Source: a virus. Taken from it: a stretch of 20,090 nucleotides of DNA. Shown here piece by piece: positions 7,299 through 13,534 of the stretch. The stretch lies in IMG/VR virus record IMGVR_UViG_3300006802_000804, positions 1-20,090 of that record; one strand, written 5' to 3'. The notes beneath the pieces were generated by a model that did no database searches, was not told the origin of the DNA, and saw only the letters and a list, made by a program, of their open reading frames with translations. The translations under genes were made by a program, and so were the position numbers. Each line of letters begins with the position of its first letter. Position 1 is the first letter of the stretch.

Positions 7299-8049
7299 AC
7301 GGCCAACCGGGTCGGCTCCAATGCTGACCGTCAGGCAGCATCTGGAAAAACAGCTTTTCAAGGAACCCTCGAAAGCTGTTACGGAGAATTTCCAGGAACT
7401 GCAGGAGATGATCGCGAAGACTTTCGAGAACGATCCTGTGGCCGATGAGCTGGCACAGAGAATCGAAGGTCTGGCTACTGCGAGGGTGGCGGACCTGACG
7501 GTCACGTCGCATCAGATTCCTGTGGAAGGAAAGCTCAACTCCTGGTTCATGAAGAAAGCCTTTCGCCTGACACTGAAAGGCTGCAGTCGATCTGCAGTCG
7601 CCCGTCAGCTGGGAGTTGATGCCAGCACGCACTCGAACTGGCTCAAACTGGGACACAAAACACTGCAGAAATACATCAAAGACCCGGACATCGAGGTCAC
7701 CGAGCATCAGCTCAACTGCATGATCTATTACGAAGGAATCACTACTGCGGAAGGCATCAATGCAAACGAGCTGACCGGAATGATCTACGATGCGGCTAAA
7801 GACGACTGGCGGGCCGCAGCACATCTTCTGGCCAGACGACACCCCGAGGAATGGGGGTCAGGTCGAGAAAAGATGCAGGTCGAAGTGTCCGGGCAGGTTG
7901 AGGTCAAGCACAGCGGAATTCTGGCCGTGGCTCCCGTGGCAACTAACTTCGAGGAGTGGAAGACACGCGCTCTGGAAACGGTGGACGTTGAGATAGAAGC
8001 CTTGCCGGACCTTACGGAAGAAATGAAACGGCAGGAAGAAGATGTCTGA
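7264..8049 (+). CDS. terS: Helix-turn-helix protein, probable terminase small subunit
   Basis: The ATG at 7264 has AAGGA five bases upstream and overlaps the portal gene by 35 bp. The 261-residue product has a helix-turn-helix at about 106-127 (GCSRSAVARQLGVDASTHSNWL) and the segment DDWRAAAHLLARRHPEEWG (180-198), a signature often found in phage small-terminase-like proteins. The N-terminal 80 residues are charged helix; the C-terminal 50 residues are acidic. Small terminase binds the packaging site on phage DNA and loads the large subunit. The gene normally lies before terL; here it follows the portal, which is unusual. A phage DNA-binding regulator is the main alternative. The stop overlaps the next gene by 8 bp. 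Confidence 0.72.
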   Translation: MSARALQRELAKRPTGSAPMLTVRQHLEKQLFKEPSKAVTENFQELQEMIAKTFENDPVADELAQRIEGLATARVADLTVTSHQIPVEGKLNSWFMKKAFRLTLKGCSRSAVARQLGVDASTHSNWLKLGHKTLQKYIKDPDIEVTEHQLNCMIYYEGITTAEGINANELTGMIYDAAKDDWRAAAHLLARRHPEEWGSGREKMQVEVSGQVEVKHSGILAVAPVATNFEEWKTRALETVDVEIEALPDLTEEMKRQEEDV

Positions 8050-9130
8050 CACCACAGAAGAGTCGCGATCGGACAGACTTCAGGACTTGCTGATTGGTCA
8101 TCAGATTGGACTGCTGCGACTTGCAGACGGGACGACACGCGCCGTTGTTACTCGGATGAATCAGCAGGAAGACGAGTTTCTTTCGAAAGTGCTGGTAGCC
8201 CTGGGAGTGATTGGGGCCATTAACGCTTCCAATTACATCCAGCAGCAGCCGAAGATCGAAAAGGCACTGAAAGAAATTTCTTTGGAAAGGTCGCAGTCAT
8301 GGCAGGAAGCGAAGAACCTGATCACAAAAGAAATGATCGCACTGGCCCTTTGGGAAGCAACGTGGCAGCAGAATGCTGTGCGGACGGTCTTGACCGAATC
8401 GCCTGCCACTCTTGCTCCCTTCCAGACTTTACCCTTCACGGAATTGTCAGCGAGGACACTGACACGAAGAGTCCCGATACAGGGCCAGCCCCTGGGGGAA
8501 TGGATTAAGGTGCTGGAGGCCAATGACATTGCGCAGGTCCAGCAGACGATTCGCCTTGGACTTCAGGAGTCCAGCCCTGTGGCGGAAATCGTAGACAGCA
8601 TTCGAGGAACCGCCGCCAGCCAGTTCTCGGACGGCATCTCCGAAAGACTTCGAAAGAAGGTCGATGCTGTAATCAAGACCGCCACCGTTGAAGTCTCGCA
8701 GGCGGTGCGTGAAAAGGTGTGGCAGAAAAACAGGAAGCGAATCAGTGGGCTCGTCTGGTCCGCAATTCTCGACAGTCGTACCAGCAGCATCTGCAGAGGA
8801 CTGGACGGCAGGGTAGCTCCGCTGTTCGGCGAAGAAGACACCCTGCCCCCTGGGCTTCCGCGACTGGAGCCTCCGGACAAACGCCCGCCTGCACATTTCA
8901 GATGCAGGTCCATTGTTGCGGCAATTGTGGATGACACTCTGCCCAGAGAAACGTCATATGGGGACTGGCTGTTGAGACAAAGCAGCGAAGTACAAAAAGA
9001 TGTATTAGGGCCACTTAGATTTAATATGCTGAAAAGTGGGAAGCTGGACTTTAATAGTCTGTTTGATGGTCCTACTGGTAAGCCTCTTACACTGGCAGAA
9101 TTGAAAGAACGGGAAAATTTTCAGGAGTAA
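8042..9130 (+). CDS. Phage head morphogenesis / minor head protein (Mu F, SPP1 gp7 type)
   Basis: The ATG at 8042 has AGGAAGA upstream and overlaps the preceding stop. The 362-residue product is helical in its first 230 residues. It then shows the family's conserved C-terminal block: ILDSRTSSICRGLDGR (about 242-256, C251) and PPAHFRCRS (282-290, H285, C288), likely metal-binding or structural residues. Proteins of this group sit inside the head, often bound to the portal, and in some phages help DNA ejection. Position between packaging genes and scaffold is typical. The last 40 codons (9001-9130) are noticeably AT-richer than the rest (22/60 GC at 9001-9060) and use codons such as TTA and AAT, unlike upstream parts. 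Confidence 0.88.
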   Translation: MSDTTEESRSDRLQDLLIGHQIGLLRLADGTTRAVVTRMNQQEDEFLSKVLVALGVIGAINASNYIQQQPKIEKALKEISLERSQSWQEAKNLITKEMIALALWEATWQQNAVRTVLTESPATLAPFQTLPFTELSARTLTRRVPIQGQPLGEWIKVLEANDIAQVQQTIRLGLQESSPVAEIVDSIRGTAASQFSDGISERLRKKVDAVIKTATVEVSQAVREKVWQKNRKRISGLVWSAILDSRTSSICRGLDGRVAPLFGEEDTLPPGLPRLEPPDKRPPAHFRCRSIVAAIVDDTLPRETSYGDWLLRQSSEVQKDVLGPLRFNMLKSGKLDFNSLFDGPTGKPLTLAELKERENFQE

Positions 9131-9149
9131 AATTTTTTCGTAACGGCAC

Positions 9150-9179
9150 TTGAGTTATTTGTCAAAGTCGTTCTATAGT
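9150..9179 (+). promoter_or_regulatory. Sigma70-like promoter before scaffold and capsid genes
   Basis: TTGAGT (9150-9155) and TATAGT (9174-9179) match the -35 and -10 consensus at four and five of six bases, separated by 18 bp. They lie in the 136-bp AT-rich gap between the head morphogenesis and scaffold genes, the only long intergenic gap in the packaging-to-capsid block. A dedicated promoter here would fit the high demand for scaffold and coat protein. It is a consensus match only. Confidence 0.5.
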
Positions 9180-9249
9180 TAATCGCAGCAGCAGAATGTC
9201 TGTGACACTCTGTGTATTTTCCGCAGTCCCAGAAGGGGCTCACACCACT

Positions 9250-9263
9250 AACCCAGGAGGGTT
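9250..9263 (+). promoter_or_regulatory. Ribosome binding site within a small hairpin
   Basis: AGGAGG (9255-9260), an ideal ribosome binding site six bases before the ATG at 9267, overlaps a perfect inverted repeat AACCC-AGGA-GGGTT. The site decides between GTG at 9264 (spacing 3) and ATG at 9267 (spacing 6), favouring ATG. The hairpin has only five pairs, so any control of translation is speculative. Confidence 0.4.
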
Positions 9264-9266
9264 GTG

Positions 9267-10079
9267 ATGACAACTCTGTTATCCATCTCAACGTGTAAAA
9301 GTTCTCGAAAACTGAGTGTTCCTTTTGGAGACGAAGACCCTCCTCAGGATGACGACATCCAGGCCAAAATTGAGGCCGCTGTGGAGGCTGCTACAGCACC
9401 ACTGAAGCAGAATCGAGACGCAATTCTCGAAGAGAAGAGAAGGGCTGCGGAAGAGCTGAAGAAGGCCCAGTCTATTCTGGGACAACTGGGCGGCGAAGAA
9501 GGGATCAAAAATCTCATCGAGCTGCGCAAAAAGACGGAAGGCGACGAAACGCTGCAACGCATCCAGAAGGGTGAGTGGCAGGAAGTGTTCCAGGAGAAAA
9601 ACCAGGAACTCATCAAGAGCTACGAAGGAAAGCTCAAGGAGCAGCAGGACGCTGTGGAAGCCATTAAGGCTGCAGAGCAGGCTGCGAAAGACAAGTACGT
9701 CAAGAAAATGCGGGAAGTGGAAGTGTTGTCTGTGACGGCAGCTTCCGAAGGCTTCCAGAAAGCTGCGACGATCGATGTCATGTCTCGCGCAGAAGGAGTG
9801 TTTAACTTCTTCAACGAGGAGACAGGTCGTCAGGAAATTCGCGACAAGAACGGAGTCGTGAAACTTGGGAAAGACGGAGTCAGCCCTTACTCGGTGGAGG
9901 ATTGGCTGGAAGCTCAAAAAGAATCCTGTGCCCACTGGTGGGCACCCTCAAAAAGCTCGAATGCTTCTGGTTCCGGAGCCGGAACTCCTGGCGGAGGAAT
10001 AGACACCTCCAAAATGAGTTTCGAAGAGTTCGAAGCTCATCGGCGAGAACAGCTTGCCAAAAAGAAAAAGCCTTACTGA
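9267..10079 (+). CDS. Capsid scaffolding protein
   Basis: The 270-residue product is almost entirely charged alpha helix with coiled-coil character (about residues 30-160; Glu, Lys and Ala rich), as expected for an internal scaffold that templates procapsid assembly and is later lost or cleaved. After the coiled coil comes a conserved-looking block (DKNGVVKLGKDGVSPYSVED, then WLEAQKE), a Ser/Gly linker (SGSGAGTPGGG), and a basic C-terminal tail ending AKKKKPY. In P22-like phages a basic scaffold C-terminus binds coat protein. It lies immediately upstream of the coat gene, the usual place. The start is the ATG at 9267 with an ideal AGGAGG; the GTG just before it is less well spaced. Confidence 0.85.
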   Translation: MTTLLSISTCKSSRKLSVPFGDEDPPQDDDIQAKIEAAVEAATAPLKQNRDAILEEKRRAAEELKKAQSILGQLGGEEGIKNLIELRKKTEGDETLQRIQKGEWQEVFQEKNQELIKSYEGKLKEQQDAVEAIKAAEQAAKDKYVKKMREVEVLSVTAASEGFQKAATIDVMSRAEGVFNFFNEETGRQEIRDKNGVVKLGKDGVSPYSVEDWLEAQKESCAHWWAPSKSSNASGSGAGTPGGGIDTSKMSFEEFEAHRREQLAKKKKPY

Positions 10080-10080
10080 C

Positions 10081-10107
10081 GGTGGAGTGTTCGCCAACAC
10101 TCTCACC
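10081..10107 (+). other. RNA hairpin between scaffold and capsid genes
   Basis: GAGTGTT (10085-10091) and AACACTC (10096-10102) form a perfect 7-bp stem with loop CGCC, extended by GGTG/CACC (10081-10084 and 10104-10107) past one bulged base. No T run follows, so it is not a standard terminator. It could stabilise or mark a processing point of the coat mRNA, or partially end transcription. It is seen directly; the role is inferred. Confidence 0.45.
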
Positions 10108-10138
10108 TCATCTAAATCCTGAATAGGGGAGAGTTATC

Positions 10139-11317
10139 ATGGCGAATACGATTTTGACGATCGACGACATTGCTCGCGAGGCACTGATGCTTCTGCGATC
10201 CACTCTGGTGGGCGTCAAGTTGTTCGATCGTCGCTACGAAGCGAACTTCACTGGCAATGAAATGGTTGGCGATACGATTCGTATTCGCCGACGTGGCTCG
10301 GGAACGGTTCGGGAATTCACCTCTTCGATCACCGTTGACGACATCACTGAATCGAACGTCAACCTGGTGCTTGAAAAGCACTACGACCTGTCGTTCGCAG
10401 TGACCTCGAAGCAGTGGACGCTGGACCTGCAAAGCTTCAGCGAGCAGTTGCTGGCTCCGAATGTTCTGAAGATGGCCGAGCAGATTGACGCCTATGCGTT
10501 GACCAAACTCAAGCATCTTCCGAACATCGGCGGAACGGGAGAAACTTCCTGGAACGACAGTGCGGCTGTTCTTCCAGGAGCCTTGCCGAGCACCATCGGA
10601 CATCTCGCAGCCATCAACCGCAAGCTCGACGAGCAGAAGGTTCCGATGGCAGAGCGAGTTCAGCTGGTGAGTCCTGCTTACAAGCAGGCACTGCTGAGCA
10701 TCGACAGCTTTGTCGAAGCCGACAAGCGTGGTGACGGCGGAACCGCTCTGGAGCAGGCTCGCATGGGCCAGCTCATGAGCATGAGCCACTTCATGGATCA
10801 GAACGTCGACAGCGCGACGATCCATACGGCAGGTACGATGGCTACTGCGGCCTGTTCCGCAGCGATCCCTGTGGGTGCCACGACAATTCCTTACGACACC
10901 GGGGACAAGGCGACCGGCACATGGAAGGAAGGCGACATCGTGTACATCACCGGCTACGGCAACGTCGTCGTGGCGGCGGATAACACGGCGGTCTCAAACG
11001 CTGGTACGCTGACCATCGTCGAGCCGATTCGTACAGTGATTCCGGACACGACTGTTCTGACGATGTACGATCCGGCAGGCACGCGAACGCTGCAAGGTGC
11101 GGCATTCAATCCTCGCGCATTTGCCTTCGCGGCAGTTCCTCTGGAAATTCCACAGGAAGCTTCTGGCGCAGTGGTCACCTACGAAGACCTCAGCATCCGC
11201 CTGATCCGGGACTACAACATCACGACCAAGACATCGACGATCTCGATGGACTGCCTGGTCGGTGGTGTTCTGGTCGATGGCAACCTCGGCTGCCAGATCG
11301 TTCGAGGGGAAGCCTGA
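10139..11317 (+). CDS. Major capsid protein, P22 coat family
   Basis: The main shell protein, 392 residues, HK97 fold of the P22 coat type. Its start MANTILTIDDIAREALMLLR and the block VNLVLEKHYDLSFAVTSK are typical of P22-like coat proteins. Residues about 223-322 form an inserted beta-rich region (GTWKEGDIVYITGYGNVVV and neighbours), at the place where P22 coat carries its I-domain. The fold resumes with NPRAFAFAAVPLE. The ribosome binding site AGGGGAGAG lies about six bases before the ATG. Codon choice is even and GC-rich, as expected of a highly expressed gene. It is followed by a strong terminator at 11338-11373. Loss of the scaffold and expansion of this shell accompany DNA packaging. 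Confidence 0.92.
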   Translation: MANTILTIDDIAREALMLLRSTLVGVKLFDRRYEANFTGNEMVGDTIRIRRRGSGTVREFTSSITVDDITESNVNLVLEKHYDLSFAVTSKQWTLDLQSFSEQLLAPNVLKMAEQIDAYALTKLKHLPNIGGTGETSWNDSAAVLPGALPSTIGHLAAINRKLDEQKVPMAERVQLVSPAYKQALLSIDSFVEADKRGDGGTALEQARMGQLMSMSHFMDQNVDSATIHTAGTMATAACSAAIPVGATTIPYDTGDKATGTWKEGDIVYITGYGNVVVAADNTAVSNAGTLTIVEPIRTVIPDTTVLTMYDPAGTRTLQGAAFNPRAFAFAAVPLEIPQEASGAVVTYEDLSIRLIRDYNITTKTSTISMDCLVGGVLVDGNLGCQIVRGEA

Positions 11318-11337
11318 CCCTCATTAACTGAGAACTG

Positions 11338-11373
11338 ATGCCGGGCAGGTTCTTCCTGCCCGGCATATTTTTG
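11338..11373 (+). terminator. Strong intrinsic terminator after the capsid gene
   Basis: A perfect 12-bp inverted repeat (ATGCCGGGCAGG at 11338-11349, CCTGCCCGGCAT at 11355-11366) with a 5-base loop is followed by ATTTTTG. It starts 20 bp after the coat stop codon. It should end most transcripts there, making the capsid mRNA more abundant than the connector mRNAs unless readthrough is controlled. Confidence 0.9.
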
Positions 11374-11400
11374 ATTTCTACAGACACACAGGAATTCAAG

Positions 11401-11937
11401 ATGCCTAAGATAATCTTCATCAGCAACGGCCAGAAAACTCTTCGCTGCGGCGAAGGGCAGCTGGAAGTCTTTACGTCCCAGAAGGACGGGGACGGAAACC
11501 CCGTATGGGTGGTCGTGGATGATCCGAATCCTCCCGTGCTGTCGCAGCAGGAAATTGCGATCAATGATCACACTGGTCAGATTTGCATTCGACACAATGC
11601 CACCGGAAAAGAGGCCTGGTGCGGCAAGGGCCAGCTCGAAAGTATGCTGGCCACCGGATGGTCGAGGAAGAGCGAAGTCTCTCCAGCAAAGAGCACTGCC
11701 GCTCCCATCTCAGAAGTCGCTCAGCAGGACGCCTTGAAGTTTCAGGACGCCGCCGACAAAGAAGCTTCGGACGCGGTCGCCAGCCTTCGCAAGGTGCTGG
11801 AAGAGCTGCCTCGCGACGAAGACAAGTATTGGAAGTCGAACGGCGAAATCAACATCACCGGCCTGCGGGAAATCGTTCCCAACGTGACTCGAAAAGAAGT
11901 GGACGAAGCTTACCCTGGGCTGACTCGAACGAAGTAA
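11401..11937 (+). CDS. Hypothetical connector-region protein with internal repeat, 178 aa
   Basis: The start is the ATG at 11401, with AGGAA six bases upstream. An in-frame ATG at 11338 is rejected because it lies inside the terminator stem. The motif CGxGQLE occurs twice, at residues 16-22 and 74-80, each after a beta-like stretch (IIFISNGQKTLR and ICIRHNATGKEAW). This suggests duplication of a module of about 58 residues. A Ser/Ala-rich linker and an acidic helix follow, then a C-terminal part (DKYWKSNGEINITGLREIV) that looks like a small helical domain. Position between coat and head-tail adaptor genes suggests a virion or head-completion role. I do not recognise a named family. Confidence 0.7.
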   Translation: MPKIIFISNGQKTLRCGEGQLEVFTSQKDGDGNPVWVVVDDPNPPVLSQQEIAINDHTGQICIRHNATGKEAWCGKGQLESMLATGWSRKSEVSPAKSTAAPISEVAQQDALKFQDAADKEASDAVASLRKVLEELPRDEDKYWKSNGEINITGLREIVPNVTRKEVDEAYPGLTRTK

Positions 11938-11973
11938 TCGTCCAGAACCAAGTGACAGGCCCAGGAGAACGCT

Positions 11974-12534
11974 ATGGCTATGATCGTCGAAGATGGAACG
12001 GGAGTAGCAAATGCCAATTCCTACACCACCGTGGCGTTCGTCCAGGCCTATTTCGACGATCGAGGAGGCAATGCGGCATGGGATGCTCTGGCCACGGACA
12101 CGGACAGAGAGCACATCCTGATCAAGGCTACGGACTACATTGAAAAGAGGTTCAGCGAAAAGTGGATCGGCGCAAAAAACGACAACACCAACGCATTGTC
12201 CTGGCCGAGACACAACGTCTATGACAGACACCAGAGACTCCTCTACTCGAATGTGGAGATTCCAGTAGAGCTGCAAAGAGCGGTTGGAGAGTACGCCGTC
12301 AGAGCCATTACTGCCGCGCTGATTGCAGACCCTTCTACCCAAGGGCTGGAAGTCGAAGAGGTGGAAAAGAAGATTGGTCCAATCGAGAAACGAGAGAAGT
12401 TCATGAAAGGCGGAGGGCTCCGTCAACGATCCTCTCTGGTCAGGGACTCGGTCTTCAAAGAATATCCTGCAGCTGATCTGCTGATTGAAAAATTCCTTGC
12501 TCCTACAAATTCGAAAAGACTCTTGCGAATCTAA
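11974..12534 (+). CDS. DnaT-like head-tail adaptor protein
   Basis: The 186-residue product shows the pattern of the phage DnaT-like (DnaT_2) family: an opening VEDGTGVANANSYTTV, a helix YFDDRGGNAAWDAL, the segment KATDYIEKRF followed by WIG, then ALSWPRHNVYDR and a helix EYAVRAITAAL, and KKIGPIEKR near the end. Despite the family name, members encoded just after the coat gene are generally taken as head-tail adaptors that bind the portal, and replication is unlikely here. CAGGAGA lies six bases before the ATG. A hairpin terminator follows the gene. The family call is fairly secure; the adaptor role is inferred from position. Confidence 0.8.
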   Translation: MAMIVEDGTGVANANSYTTVAFVQAYFDDRGGNAAWDALATDTDREHILIKATDYIEKRFSEKWIGAKNDNTNALSWPRHNVYDRHQRLLYSNVEIPVELQRAVGEYAVRAITAALIADPSTQGLEVEEVEKKIGPIEKREKFMKGGGLRQRSSLVRDSVFKEYPAADLLIEKFLAPTNSKRLLRI

Positions 12535-12546
12535 GACGCCTGTGTG

Positions 12547-12600
12547 AGGGAGGCAGTCAGGCTGTTTCCTGGCAGTTGCTTGTCTGACTGCCTCCTTTAA
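12547..12600 (+). terminator. Hairpin terminator inside the connector block
   Basis: GGAGGCAGTCAG (12549-12560) and CTGACTGCCTCC (12584-12595) are perfect 12-bp inverted copies with a 23-base loop, followed by TTTAAG. The stem is strong but the T run is short, so termination is probably partial. It fills the gap between the adaptor and neck genes. Confidence 0.65.
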
Positions 12601-12611
12601 GAAAGCAATTC

Positions 12612-13037
12612 ATGGCCACGTTCGACTACACAGAATTCACTGAGCTGGTGAATGAGCTGGTCGACGAGTTCGGGCAGGAAGTCTCCTTCCTGAAAGTTCC
12701 GAGAGCAGTGGTGGATAACGATGCTCCGCATCGAGCACCTGCCACAGTGGTCTGGGATGCGGACAATGCTCCTGCAGGACACCTCGTAACGGCCAACGCA
12801 GTCTCCATTGGAGAGATACGTTCTACGGTACAGGGACAATTCATTACGCAGGCTTTGCAGGACTTGATTCAGACGCAGACGGACGGATGGCTTACTAAAG
12901 GGCCAGATGCACTGGGAGTGGAACTGGACGACTTTACCTCAGTTCAGCAGGGAGAAAAAACATGGGCCATCAAATCTGTATATGGAATTAACCCAGGGGG
13001 GACTGTCCTGTTCTATTGGCTGGAGGTGGAAGCCTGA
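12612..13037 (+). CDS. Probable neck / head-closure protein, 141 aa
   Basis: The 141-residue product starts with an amphipathic helix (residues 5-20), then QEVSFLKVPRAVVD, a compact beta region with Pro-rich turns, and ends in GTVLFYWLEVEA. Small beta-barrel proteins with such an outline encoded between the head-tail adaptor and tail terminator are usually head-closure (stopper) proteins that seal DNA in the filled head. The assignment rests mainly on size, strand pattern and gene order; I see no diagnostic motif. The ribosome binding site is weak (AAGAAAG). The stop overlaps the next start (TGATG), so the two are coupled. Confidence 0.6.
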   Translation: MATFDYTEFTELVNELVDEFGQEVSFLKVPRAVVDNDAPHRAPATVVWDADNAPAGHLVTANAVSIGEIRSTVQGQFITQALQDLIQTQTDGWLTKGPDALGVELDDFTSVQQGEKTWAIKSVYGINPGGTVLFYWLEVEA

Positions 13038-13534
13038 TGCCTGCCTCAGAATCAGAAGCATACGATCAAAGCGTGCTGCAACTCCTGAGCGTGTGGGAGC
13101 ATGATCCAGAAGCGAATTGGACAGTAGAGCATGTCGACGGAGACCTGGTTATTCCGGGAGTCCCTATTCAGTTTCCGAACAAGGTAGATGCAGTAGTTCG
13201 TGACAGGGAGTCCGCCACAGGAAACAACATTGCCCCCTGGGCACAATTGCTGTGGCAGCCTGCCACTTCTCGCCAGACAAACGTGGGACGTAACTCAGGC
13301 AACCGATTTGAGCACACTGGCACATTGACACTGCAGATCAATGTGCCTGCTGGAGACGGGCTATTTCTTGCAACGGCATTGGCTACAATGGCAGGAAAAG
13401 CATTCAAAGGACAGTGTACTTCTGGAGGGGTATTTTTTAAGAATCCCCGAACACAAGTCATTGGCAAGATTAGTGGAGGCTTCGTGTTTCGCGTAGACTT
13501 CCTGACAGAATTTCAATTTGACGAGGTGACCTGA
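13037..13534 (+). CDS. Probable tail terminator / completion protein
   Basis: With ATG at 13037 in a TGATG overlap and AGGTGGA six bases before it, the product is 165 residues. An N-terminal helix with LLSVWEHDP precedes a beta region (IQFPNK), the segment PWAQLLWQPATSRQTNVG, a strand GTLTLQINVPAGDG, a helix (ATALATMAGKAFKG), and a last beta hairpin (GKISGGFVFRVDFLTEF). This alpha/beta order resembles gpU-like tail terminators, which form a ring that stops tube growth and joins the tail to the head. Gene order, directly before the tail tube protein, agrees. Another start at 13016 would read through the ribosome binding site and is not used. Confidence 0.72.
   Translation: MPASESEAYDQSVLQLLSVWEHDPEANWTVEHVDGDLVIPGVPIQFPNKVDAVVRDRESATGNNIAPWAQLLWQPATSRQTNVGRNSGNRFEHTGTLTLQINVPAGDGLFLATALATMAGKAFKGQCTSGGVFFKNPRTQVIGKISGGFVFRVDFLTEFQFDEVT

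Noticed and set aside
11338-11400. Upstream ATG extending the 178-residue protein by 21 residues
   Set aside because: That ATG is the first arm of the terminator stem and lacks a ribosome binding site; ATG at 11401 has AGGAA at proper spacing.
11710-12426. Minus-strand open frame of 238 codons across two connector genes
   Set aside because: It covers two well-supported plus-strand genes and shows no domain or ribosome binding site context.
11974-12534. Replication role suggested by the DnaT-like family name
   Set aside because: The gene sits among capsid and neck genes with no replication genes nearby; an adaptor role fits better.
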